Of a stretch of DNA of 36,560 nucleotides, positions 9,017 through 16,597 are shown piece by piece (within the stretch, counting starts at the first letter, position 1; each line of letters opens with the position of its first letter). The DNA lies in assembly GCA_002704825.1 (NCBI GenBank), contig PAIY01000110.1, positions 1 to 36,560 of the forward strand, read 5' to 3'. The position numbers and the translations under genes are program-made. Below the pieces are notes generated by a model that saw only the letters and a list, made by a program, of their open reading frames with translations, was not told the origin of the DNA and ran no database searches. This DNA is from Phycisphaeraceae bacterium. Lineage in GTDB: Bacteria > Planctomycetota > Phycisphaerae > Phycisphaerales > Phycisphaeraceae.

Positions 9017-9706
9017 TTATTTGTAGACTTTCCAGATGTTCGTCCAGTAGCCGGGTGACAGTTCATAACCGGGGACCGTTGCAGCATGACCATCGCAAAA
9101 GAGCACATTGCCTGCCTCGTTATGACGCAATGACGGGTGAGCGGTGGACCATGCAGCGTTGACAAGGCGGTAACTGTCAGCGGTGGTGGCACGACTGTCG
9201 GTGAGGAACAAGGTGGTCGCCGGCTTGGGGATGTCGTCGAACTTGTCGGGGTGACCGGGATAGCCGGGATACGGATTGTCCGTATTGAGTTTGACGTAGT
9301 TCATGCCATAAAGCGTCCAGGCTCGCGTGCCGGTCATGGTTTCGTATTCTTCATTGGAATACTCACGAACCGGGCAACGTCCGATGCTCTGTTCCTTGAC
9401 GATCTTGGCGTAGGCATTGTTGTAATTGTCATAGATATACAAGCCCATGAGTTTGCGCACCCACTGACCATCGTGACTGATGATGTAACCGTCGTAGTCC
9501 TGGGTGTAGATGTAATGGATCTGACCGAGTTGTCGTTCCTGCGAAAGACAAACTGCAGTGCGTGATGCCATGCGCGCCTTGGACAAGGCGGGTAAGAGGA
9601 TTGAAATCAGAATCGAGATGATGGAAATCACCACCAGTAACTCGATGAGTGTGAAAGCTGATTCAATCTTCTGGCGTTTTGGATGTCGGCGATCAGTTGC
9701 TTGCAT
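9017..9706 (-). CDS. Pseudopilin with H-X9-DG C-terminal motif
   Basis: The product is 229 residues from the ATG at 9706, set by GGAGG six bases upstream. A basic leader (RRHPKRQK) precedes the type IV pilin-like segment [25 protein letters not shown] (in pieces: AFTLIELL at about 18-25, then a hydrophobic helix). The residue before the predicted prepilin peptidase cut is Ala, not the usual Gly. The C-terminus contains H-X9-DG (RHNEAGNVLFCDG), typical of the large planctomycetal/lentisphaeral pseudopilin families. The mature protein would sit with its helix in the inner membrane or in a pseudopilus. It lies between a secreted DNRLRE-like protein and a secreted glycosidase in a LacI-headed set, so a role in handling or exporting that system is inferred, not shown. 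Confidence 0.9.
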   Translation of the reverse strand: MQATDRRHPKRQKIESAFTLIELLVVISIISILISILLPALSKARMASRTAVCLSQERQLGQIHYIYTQDYDGYIISHDGQWVRKLMGLYIYDNYNNAYAKIVKEQSIGRCPVREYSNEEYETMTGTRAWTLYGMNYVKLNTDNPYPGYPGHPDKFDDIPKPATTLFLTDSRATTADSYRLVNAAWSTAHPSLRHNEAGNVLFCDGHAATVPGYELSPGYWTNIWKVYK

Positions 9707-9784
9707 GGTCAACCTCCATGAGGTTTTTGTTTGTGGACGGGTTTTATTCAACAAGTTTGACTGAACTGAGTATGTGAATCTGTC

Positions 9785-10456
9785 TTATTCGACTTCGACT
9801 TTGAGTTTCAAAACGGGCATGTAATTCTTGCCATACTTCTGGGCAAAGGTGGTCCCGCGCCAACGCCAGCAGCCAAGCACATCGGGGACAGTCTTGGATT
9901 GCAGACGCAGGCCCAGCGTGGTTACTTTGGCATCAAAGGCTTTCTGACAGGCAGCGGTGATGTCCGCCTTGATGCGCGTCCCGGCTTTAACGGGTGTCTG
10001 ATTTTCAATGAGGTATCCTGCTTCTTCACCGACGGGTTTGCCATCCGCATCAAGCACGTCTTCGACGGTGACTTTGCCATCGGCCTGCTTGCCGGTGTAA
10101 GCATAGATCAAGGTGTCGGGCGCGAACTGCGGCTTGTCATCGGGATACGTGCCGTTGGAACCGTTAGCTGAAAGCTGCAACTCCGCAGAGATGACTTTGA
10201 CGGTTTTGCCCTGTAAATCATGGGGGATGGCAATCTCCATCACGGTGACCACCGGGCCATCAAAGTAGCGTCCGACGCGCCACTCCACAGCATTTTTCTC
10301 ACCGTCTTTGACGGTATCGTACTTGCCATCCTTGTTGGTGTCGGTCACGATCCCAGCCGAGGCCGAATCAATTGGCAAGGTCAGATTCTTCTGAGCAGCC
10401 GTAGCTATGTTCAGACTCAAACAAACCGTCAATACTGCGACAAAGCATTTCATCAT
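9785..10456 (-). CDS. Secreted DNRLRE/CBM96-like protein with calcium-site-like repeat
   Basis: The ATG at 10456 gives 223 residues and a typical signal peptide (MMKCFVAVLTVCLSLNIATAAQ). An upstream ATG at 10483 overlaps the LacI stop (TGATG) and is possible through translational coupling, but it gives a poorer n-region. After the signal, DTNKDGKYD resembles a dockerin/EF-hand calcium loop. The rest is beta-rich, with a pattern (VISAELQLSANGSNG..., IKADITAACQKAF, TLGLRLQSK) like DNRLRE domains, some of which bind carbohydrate. There is no catalytic motif. It sits 26 bases after LacI and 78 before the pseudopilin, so it is surely in the same transcript. It is probably a surface or periplasmic glycan-binding or structural partner of the glycosidase at 5449. 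Confidence 0.75.
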   Translation of the reverse strand: MMKCFVAVLTVCLSLNIATAAQKNLTLPIDSASAGIVTDTNKDGKYDTVKDGEKNAVEWRVGRYFDGPVVTVMEIAIPHDLQGKTVKVISAELQLSANGSNGTYPDDKPQFAPDTLIYAYTGKQADGKVTVEDVLDADGKPVGEEAGYLIENQTPVKAGTRIKADITAACQKAFDAKVTTLGLRLQSKTVPDVLGCWRWRGTTFAQKYGKNYMPVLKLKVEVE

Positions 10457-10482
10457 CAATTCACTTTCAAAACGTAGAAACA

Positions 10483-11523
10483 TCAATCCTGCTTCACGGC
10501 TGCGGTACTGGCGCGAACCACCAGTTGCGTCGGAACCGTCAGATGCGGCGTGGGGATCGGGGCATAGTCGGCCTTATCGCCATGCTCTAAAACACCAATG
10601 AGTTGTTCACAGGCGCGTTGCCCCATGGTGTTGTATGACTGCTCGATGGATGTCAGTGGCGGGTCTGCCATTTCAGCGACGGTGGTCTCACCAAAACCGA
10701 CGACGGACAATTGACCTGGGACATCCACCCCCATCAAACGTGCCTGACGCAGCACGCCCATGGCCATCTTGTCATTAGCGCAGCAAATGGCGGTCGGTTG
10801 CTGGGCAACCGGGCGATCGAGCATACTGCGCGTTGCCTGCTGAGCCTTATCCAACTCCCAATCACCACGGTGAATCAGTGTCGGATCAATCGGCAGATTG
10901 CGCTGCTGCATCACCTGGACAAACTCTAAGACGCGCTCGTTGATCGCTGTCTCAAGGCCACCGACCATGGCGATGCGATGATGCCCCAAAGCCATAAGAT
11001 GGTCGATGATTTGTTCGTAGCCCTGATGGTTATCACTGTTGACGGAAATCAGACCGCCTTCTGTGCCGACACAGCTCAGCGCGACAACGGGGATCGTACC
11101 GCCGAGTTCGTGGATCAGTTGGTCCCACTGGGTCTGTTCGAAATGGAAAAGAATCACGCCGTCGACGCGGCGACCGAGCAAGGTGTCGACGATCTGACGT
11201 GGGGTCCAATCGGTATCACAGGATTGCATGACCTTGACCATGTAGCCGGACCTCTCAGCTTGCGTCATCACACCGCTGAGCGTTTCCATGGCAAAGTCGA
11301 ACCGCATCACCCCGCCGACAAACGCGACCACGCGCGTCTTGCCGGTGGCAACGGATCGGGCGACATGATTGGGGCGGTACCCCATCTCACGTGCCTTTTC
11401 CAGAATGCGTTGACGGGTTTTATCACTGACGCGAACTGTCCCCTGCCGTCGGGTTGAAAACACCGACGAGACCACCGGCCGGGAGACGCCCAGCGCTTTG
11501 GCAATGTCATTCATGGTGGTCAT
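10483..11523 (-). CDS. LacI-family transcriptional regulator
   Basis: The product is 346 residues from the ATG at 11523, with GGAG nine bases upstream; a GTG 18 bases earlier is in frame. The N-terminal helix-turn-helix (MNDIAKALGVSRPVVSSVF) and hinge (GYRPNHVARSVATGKT) are typical. Residues about 65-340 form a periplasmic-binding-protein-like sugar domain (VDGVILFHFEQ, TAICCANDKMAMGVL, LSVVGFGE). It leads a set with the DNRLRE-like protein, pseudopilin and secreted clan-A glycosidase, and probably senses a sugar released by that enzyme. A 10-bp inverted repeat overlapping its own promoter (11544-11576) is a likely autoregulatory operator. The effector is unknown. Confidence 0.95.
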   Translation of the reverse strand: MTTMNDIAKALGVSRPVVSSVFSTRRQGTVRVSDKTRQRILEKAREMGYRPNHVARSVATGKTRVVAFVGGVMRFDFAMETLSGVMTQAERSGYMVKVMQSCDTDWTPRQIVDTLLGRRVDGVILFHFEQTQWDQLIHELGGTIPVVALSCVGTEGGLISVNSDNHQGYEQIIDHLMALGHHRIAMVGGLETAINERVLEFVQVMQQRNLPIDPTLIHRGDWELDKAQQATRSMLDRPVAQQPTAICCANDKMAMGVLRQARLMGVDVPGQLSVVGFGETTVAEMADPPLTSIEQSYNTMGQRACEQLIGVLEHGDKADYAPIPTPHLTVPTQLVVRASTAAVKQD

Positions 11524-11543
11524 GGGGAAGGACTCCGACACTT

Positions 11544-11576
11544 TGATTACCCGTGTAAAGTTAACGCGGGTAATCA
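11544..11576. promoter_or_regulatory. Probable LacI operator
   Basis: TGATTACCCG (11544-11553) and its exact complement CGGGTAATCA (11567-11576) are separated by 13 bases. The site overlaps the spacer and -10 of the candidate promoter. The arms are further apart than in ordinary LacI-family operators, which are near-continuous palindromes. Confidence 0.6.
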
Positions 11577-11587
11577 GCGAAAGTCAA
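11559..11587 (-). promoter_or_regulatory. Candidate promoter of the LacI-headed gene set
   Basis: On the minus strand TTGACT (11582-11587) is followed after 17 bases by a weak -10, TTAACT (11559-11564). The right operator arm lies within the spacer, so binding would block polymerase. Confidence 0.4.
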
Positions 11588-11628
11588 GCTTTCTCAAACA
11601 GCTTTTTTCGGTTGGTTGATGCATGTAT

Positions 11629-11707
11629 GACTAAGACAGGACAGCGGTTACACCGAGCAGGTGGTAATCACTTTGGCTGTAAAGACCGTGTATGACTTGT
11701 CTTAGTC
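11629..11707. repeat. 10-bp inverted repeat around a GTATGACT direct repeat
   Basis: GACTAAGACA (11629-11638) and TGTCTTAGTC (11698-11707) are exact complements about 60 bases apart. GTATGACT occurs next to both arms. The 400-base gap 11524-11922 holds this, the LacI control region and a decayed repeat, and no gene I can support. Confidence 0.5.
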
Positions 11708-11844
11708 GGAGCGTGCCTGTTAATCAGATTCTTCGTGCCGACTCATTGGTGTCAGCAATACGAACCGGGGAAAATTTTGGTTGATGTCAGGTCTGCAATC
11801 TCAGGTTTCATGGCAATGAACCAAAGATAAGAAATCCAACGTTT

Positions 11845-11925
11845 GTCATTCCCGCGTAGGAACATGATGCATGTCATTTTCAACGTTGTGCATACGTTCG
11901 TCCATGGGGCATTGGGTTGACATCA
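11845..11925. repeat. Decayed copy of the dRS3/GCACCGG palindrome composite
   Basis: It begins with GTCATTCCCGCG, passes through ACATGATGCATGTC (compare ACATGATGCACGTC near 36333) and ends in GGGGCATTGGGTTGACATC. The last part is a degenerate form of the GGGGCACCGGGTTAACACC hairpin seen intact near 28037. It abuts the stop codon of the epimerase gene. Confidence 0.5.
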
Positions 11926-12864
11926 TGCATTGATTGGCTGCACGCTGATCTGTGTTGTTGCAGACCATGTTGCCTTGGGCGACAGATGCTGCACGCCGGT
12001 GATGGATGCGGGCGAGTCCATGTTCATCGCGTTGGCCATCCATGTCAGTGGTTCAGCACAGAAGAAACCTTGACCACCGCCTTCATTCCAGAAGTACCAA
12101 TGCTTAAACGCATCATCGACCTGGTAAATCACAGCCTGACTCAACCTCGGGTGCGTGATGGCAACACCACGTAACGTCGAATCATTGAACCGACCTGATC
12201 CCATCGGGCAATGCAGACTCACTTCCTGTTCATCGCTGAATGGCAAGGTGACTGTGGGCAATTCGATCAAACGACCACTGGGAAGCATTCGCGGCTGAAC
12301 AAGCTCCCATTGCTCATGGGTCAATGTCGGCCAAACCTGCGAATTTTCTGACATCGTAAACGCTGTGTGATATCCCAATCCCAATGGCAAGTTGTTGGCA
12401 CTGTCGTTGATCACCGTCATTTGTTGGCTTAGCCCATTTTCGCAAAGCCGATAGATCAACTCCAACGTACAGTCATGCGGGAAATCAGCTGTCTCTACAA
12501 TGCGATGTTGCATGAGCACATGTGTATCGCTCTGTTCGATCACGTCCCATGATTTGCCCAGTACCAGACCATGCAGATGATTGTGCCGTTGCATCGGATC
12601 GTTTAAGGGGAAGCTGTAAACCCGATCTTCAAAAGTGAACATACCATCTTCAATCCGGTTAGGCGGGAATAGAATGGGGATGCCATAGCGTTCAGGTTGC
12701 TCTTTGAGTTGATCAAGCTGTGTCGGTGTTCGCAAGACATTTAATCCACTGGACAAGTGTCTAAGCGAAACAAGATTGCCACCATACTCAGGAAGCAGGA
12801 CAGCCTGGTATGATTCAGTTTGAAGTTCAACAACGCGTGTTTGAGTAAGCTCTTTAAACTGCAT
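11923..12864 (-). CDS. Aldose 1-epimerase (galactose mutarotase family)
   Basis: It interconverts alpha and beta anomers of a free sugar, feeding a following dehydrogenase or kinase. The product is 313 residues without a signal peptide, so it is cytoplasmic. Catalytic features of the family are present: the substrate-binding HNHLHG (His96), the catalytic acid His166 in GLGYHTAF and the base Glu271 in CAEPLTW. The ATG at 12864 lacks a strong ribosome binding site, but it lies 19 bases after the zinc-ribbon gene, so coupled translation is plausible. As the last gene of the minus-strand cluster with a sugar dehydrogenase-like SDR and a sugar-acid dehydratase-like enzyme, it fits non-phosphorylative sugar oxidation. 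The natural substrate may not be galactose. Confidence 0.9.
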   Translation of the reverse strand: MQFKELTQTRVVELQTESYQAVLLPEYGGNLVSLRHLSSGLNVLRTPTQLDQLKEQPERYGIPILFPPNRIEDGMFTFEDRVYSFPLNDPMQRHNHLHGLVLGKSWDVIEQSDTHVLMQHRIVETADFPHDCTLELIYRLCENGLSQQMTVINDSANNLPLGLGYHTAFTMSENSQVWPTLTHEQWELVQPRMLPSGRLIELPTVTLPFSDEQEVSLHCPMGSGRFNDSTLRGVAITHPRLSQAVIYQVDDAFKHWYFWNEGGGQGFFCAEPLTWMANAMNMDSPASITGVQHLSPKATWSATTQISVQPINA

Positions 12865-12883
12865 ATCACAAAATCAAAGTCTG

Positions 12884-13213
12884 TTATATCTCATCAACAA
12901 GCCACGAATACACCAATGGCAACCAGAGAATGTTAAGTCCAAGGCCGATCATCAATGCCCCGAGCAACGCGCCTGTGTACAATTGCATTGCCAGCATTCC
13001 CAGATATAAAAATCCCAGACTCAGCAACACGAAAAACAGGTAACACCATGGCATCTTCGGAGGGTCTTGCAGGCGTTTGCTCCGAACTTCGGAAACCTCA
13101 AACAACTGCCCACATTCAGGACACATGCAGGCGGTGACGCCTTTGAGTTCATACTGACAATACGGACAGACACAACCCTCCAACCGCAATGGATCCTGTT
13201 GTTTTAGTGGCAT
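12884..13213 (-). CDS. Small zinc-ribbon membrane protein
   Basis: The product is 109 residues from the ATG at 13213, set by GGAGGAG seven bases upstream (an upstream in-frame start at 13270 has no such site). The N-terminal part has four cysteines in two CPxC pairs (CPYC and CPEC), a classical zinc ribbon. Two hydrophobic segments follow (about residues 55-75 and 80-100), giving a hairpin in the membrane. Such proteins are very common in planctomycetes and have no known role. It is tightly linked to the epimerase gene and probably cotranscribed with the catabolic genes. Confidence 0.85.
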   Translation of the reverse strand: MPLKQQDPLRLEGCVCPYCQYELKGVTACMCPECGQLFEVSEVRSKRLQDPPKMPWCYLFFVLLSLGFLYLGMLAMQLYTGALLGALMIGLGLNILWLPLVYSWLVDEI

Positions 13214-13293
13214 CACACTCCTCCAACCTGCAGAATCAAGCGTTCTACAAGTCAGACGGAGTATGAGCAAAAGGATTTCAGATGGGCTGTTGG

Positions 13294-14469
13294 TTAATCC
13301 TGTTTTTCAAACCAACTCGTCGAACCTTCAGGGCGAATCGCGGTGAGTGTGCCGTTGTAGTGACGCAGGTTTTCAGCCTTGTACGGATACTTCTTCATCG
13401 CTTCGGGATGCAGTTCGATACCCAGACCGGGCTTGTCGGGGATGGTCATTTCACCATTGATCAATTGCATGTGCTCGGTGCAGATTTCCTTACGCCATGG
13501 GACGTCCGTCGCCATGGTTTCAAGCAACCAGAAGTTGGGGACGCAGGCAGCAAGCTGCAGATTCGCCGCGTTGGCAACGGGGCCAATCGGATTATGCGGG
13601 CAGACGGGGATATTCTTGGTTTCCGCGACTGCTGCGATTTTCTTGATCTCACCAATCCCGCCAAAGTGGCTGGTATCCGGCTGGAAAACATCCACGCAAC
13701 CCATCTCCAAATAGGGCACCGCTTTCCAACGGGAGTACACGCGCTCGCCTGCGGAGATCGGGATGCTCAGTCGACTGCGCAGATCAACCAGACCTTCATC
13801 ATCTTCGGGTGTCAACGGTTCTTCAAAGAACAAGGGTTCATACGGTTCAAGGGCTTTACCCATGCGAAGCGCGGTCGGGCGATCAAAGCGGCCGTGACCT
13901 TCAATGATGATGTCACCCTTACCCTTGATCGCTTCCTTCACAGCTGCAACACAGGCGATGGCTTTATCAAACTCAGCAGGTGTCAGCGTCAGCCAGGCAC
14001 TACCGAACGGATCCCACTTGAGTGCTTTAAAGCCCATCTCCTCGACGGCGATCTTGGCCTTGGCAGCAAACTCTTCGGGTTCCGTTGCCGGGGCAAACCA
14101 GCCGTTGGCATAACATGGGATGCGGTCACGCATCTTGCCACCAAGCAGTTGATACACCGGCACGCCAAGGGCTTTCCCCTTGATATCCCAGAGCGCCATT
14201 TCCACACCGGCTAAGGCACTACTGAAAATCGGACCACTGCGATAGTAGTATCCGCGGTAAGCATCACGCCAGAACAGTTCGATGTCATGCGGGTCACGCC
14301 CCACGAGCATGCGCTCAAGTTCATGCACCTGGGCCTGTACCGCCAACTCGGAAAACTCGATCGTGGCTTCACCAATGCCGGTGATGCCTTCGTCGGTATG
14401 CACGAAAACAAACACCCAGTTATTGCGGTACGCATAACAGACAACAGTTTCAATTTTGGTGACCTTCAT
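13294..14469 (-). CDS. Enolase-superfamily sugar-acid dehydratase (galactonate dehydratase-like)
   Basis: It dehydrates an aldonic acid to a 2-keto-3-deoxy acid in the cytoplasm. The product is 391 residues from the ATG at 14469, with AGGAG eight bases upstream. It has the mandelate racemase/muconate lactonizing fold: capping domain to about residue 120, then a barrel. Metal-site residues line up with E. coli D-galactonate dehydratase: Glu190 (EGHGR; Asp in GalD), Glu216 (FFEEP) and Glu242 (GERVYSRW). The bases His192 and His292 (PHNPIGP) are both kept. The motifs favour the galactonate-dehydratase-like branch, but the Asp-to-Glu change at the first metal ligand and the context leave the substrate open (galactonate, arabinonate, fuconate or similar). 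It starts 24 bases after the DUF6259-like gene, in one operon. Confidence 0.9.
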   Translation of the reverse strand: MKVTKIETVVCYAYRNNWVFVFVHTDEGITGIGEATIEFSELAVQAQVHELERMLVGRDPHDIELFWRDAYRGYYYRSGPIFSSALAGVEMALWDIKGKALGVPVYQLLGGKMRDRIPCYANGWFAPATEPEEFAAKAKIAVEEMGFKALKWDPFGSAWLTLTPAEFDKAIACVAAVKEAIKGKGDIIIEGHGRFDRPTALRMGKALEPYEPLFFEEPLTPEDDEGLVDLRSRLSIPISAGERVYSRWKAVPYLEMGCVDVFQPDTSHFGGIGEIKKIAAVAETKNIPVCPHNPIGPVANAANLQLAACVPNFWLLETMATDVPWRKEICTEHMQLINGEMTIPDKPGLGIELHPEAMKKYPYKAENLRHYNGTLTAIRPEGSTSWFEKQD

Positions 14470-14493
14470 GGCCAACGCTCCTTTGTTTGATAC

Positions 14494-16494
14494 TTATTTC
14501 AAGGCGTTTTTTGTAAACTTCATTAAACACAGACTCAGCGGCTCAAGACATTGGACCACACCTGCAAGTGAACCATTGGGTGTGTCCACCATGAAACATT
14601 TGGCATCAGTGACGGATAATTCAAAGCTGGCGACCTGCTTGTCGGGATTCATCAACACGATGGCTAACTCACCATCACGGGTCGTGTAAGCCCGTGCCTG
14701 CACGCAGTCGGACTTTAAGGTAAAACCGATGTCCGACTGATACGTGCCATGGTAAAAGACATCGCTGTGACGCTGGGCAAAGGCCATGAGTTTGGCCATC
14801 TCGTTTTTCTCATCCGCCTCGACTGCTTCAAGCAACATCTGTTTTTTCGGCGGTGAACCCGCAGCATTTGAATACGCTTCATCCCAATCCAGCGTCTGGC
14901 CACGCGACAAGGCAACATCATCCAGGTATCGAATTTCAAGTTCCTGACGAAAGCCATGCATCAGGGCATCATGCGCGACATTGCGATCCATCAGCGGTTG
15001 GGGAATGCGATTGGTCGACACAACTTCCGGGAATGTCAGGCGAAGCAAGTCGGGGAAGCGTTCAGTACCGGATGAATAATGCGATAAACCATAGCCGTAC
15101 CCAAAGCCGTGAATCATGTGTAACTCACGGGCCATCGGCACGATGAACGACTCGGTGGCAATGATAAAATTCTCATCAATCGCCTTCATATGTGCAGCAA
15201 TCTCTCGGATCATCTCCACGCGACCGGTTGCATAACCATCCATCGGGTTGGCATGGTTGTGCCCGGGGTGATGACATTCGTGACGACCGTAGACACCAAT
15301 CTGATCGTATAGCAAACCGTCTGCGCCAAGTTCCTGCGCCTGCACCGCAAGGCTGAGCATCTGCTTTCGCCATGTCGGTGAACCGGGGCATGCCGTTGCG
15401 TAGATCACCGGCGTACCATCGTTGAACTTGTTGATCTGGCTGAGATTCACGCGACCGTCAGGCATGATGTTGCACGCGTCTTTGCCATGCTGTCGGTAGA
15501 ACGGTGTCGCTACATCCATGATCACGCCGTTGGCATAGAGAATCACACGCAGACCGCGATCCCTGGCACGTTTGATCGCAGCCTTGAGTGCATCACGACT
15601 GCCCAGCGCAGGGCATGGATCGTAATGTGGATACAAACGATCATGCCCCCCCACTGTCCAGCCGAAGAGTCCGAGGGTGGTCAGGCCACGCGCGATGGCA
15701 AGGTCCGCCAACTCATCAATGCCGGTGAGATAGTCGTAATTCACCGACTCGTTTTGCTGTTTGAGAATCGCCAACAACCAGCCGGAGTTCTCGCGCATCC
15801 ATGTGGGGATCGATGCCACCTTGCCGACACTGTCAAACCAACTGCGATAAAACTTTGCGCCATTGGACCAATACCCTTCATAGGCTTTGATCACCACGGG
15901 AGGCAGCGTCACCGTCTGACCCGGTGCGATAAACGGGAAGCGCGTGAATGAAGCATTCAGGTGATGAGCTGATGCATCAGCCGTGATCGCAATATCCATG
16001 CACTGGTCTTGCGGATCATGTACACCCACGTAAACACCGCCCTGATCCTGCGGACGATCCACCATCAACCAAGGCATGGAACAGCGATGCGACGGGTAAC
16101 ATTCCTTGATGGCAGGCATCTGCGCAAAGTCCGTCACGCGACGCCCTGCTCCCTGCGGGAAGAGCAATGCTGTGTCTTTGCATGGGAGTTGCATTCCCGT
16201 GAGTTTAAAATCGTGCACCGTCAGATCATCACTGTGATTGGTGATCGCAACGGTGAGTTCCCATTGATCGAGGCGTTGATGGATTGTGATGACCACGGTC
16301 ATCGATGCGGGTTGTGTGACCTGCCAGGTGTAGGTGTGTTGATTAACTGCTTCATCAACACGCAAAGCATCAGCCACATCGCATGCCTGCAAGCCCCCCT
16401 TGGATTGGGCGGGGTGCTTTGCGGACGTGAAAGTCATTTCCCATGCGTTGGGGAGGTCCAGTCGAAACCGGTTGTTGAGTGACAGTTGTTGCAT
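14494..16494 (-). CDS. DUF6259-like putative intracellular glycoside hydrolase
   Basis: The product is 666 residues without a signal peptide. The N-terminal 230 residues are beta-rich, like the supersandwich domain of many glycosidases. The middle (about 235-560) looks like a TIM barrel with TTLGLFGWTVGGHD and GLRVILYANG strands. Asp397 in GADGLLYDQIG sits at a strand end, where retaining enzymes of clan GH-D place their nucleophile. A short beta domain closes the chain. From memory this resembles the DUF6259 proteins of Planctomycetota and Lentisphaerota, whose substrate is unknown. It shares an operon with a cytoplasmic GH39-like hydrolase and a sugar-acid dehydratase, so it probably trims imported oligosaccharides or glycosides. 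The family name is moderately sure; the catalytic residue is inference. Confidence 0.8.
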   Translation of the reverse strand: MQQLSLNNRFRLDLPNAWEMTFTSAKHPAQSKGGLQACDVADALRVDEAVNQHTYTWQVTQPASMTVVITIHQRLDQWELTVAITNHSDDLTVHDFKLTGMQLPCKDTALLFPQGAGRRVTDFAQMPAIKECYPSHRCSMPWLMVDRPQDQGGVYVGVHDPQDQCMDIAITADASAHHLNASFTRFPFIAPGQTVTLPPVVIKAYEGYWSNGAKFYRSWFDSVGKVASIPTWMRENSGWLLAILKQQNESVNYDYLTGIDELADLAIARGLTTLGLFGWTVGGHDRLYPHYDPCPALGSRDALKAAIKRARDRGLRVILYANGVIMDVATPFYRQHGKDACNIMPDGRVNLSQINKFNDGTPVIYATACPGSPTWRKQMLSLAVQAQELGADGLLYDQIGVYGRHECHHPGHNHANPMDGYATGRVEMIREIAAHMKAIDENFIIATESFIVPMARELHMIHGFGYGYGLSHYSSGTERFPDLLRLTFPEVVSTNRIPQPLMDRNVAHDALMHGFRQELEIRYLDDVALSRGQTLDWDEAYSNAAGSPPKKQMLLEAVEADEKNEMAKLMAFAQRHSDVFYHGTYQSDIGFTLKSDCVQARAYTTRDGELAIVLMNPDKQVASFELSVTDAKCFMVDTPNGSLAGVVQCLEPLSLCLMKFTKNALK

Positions 16495-16530
16495 GGTTGG
16501 GTGTCTGTTATTTTTTCGGGAGCGTTTGGT

Positions 16531-16552
16531 CCCTGGGGTTAAAACCCCAGGG
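16531..16552. repeat. Perfect 22-bp palindrome between operon genes
   Basis: CCCTGGGGTT and AACCCCAGGG flank AA in the 103-base gap between the GH39-like and DUF6259-like genes. No poly-T follows on the minus strand (TTTTTTCGGG is upstream of it in plus coordinates), so it may be a processing or attenuation hairpin in the operon mRNA. Confidence 0.65.
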
Positions 16553-16597
16553 CTTTAGTTCCAATATCGAGATTCATTGGTGATGTTTGTGCCGTAA

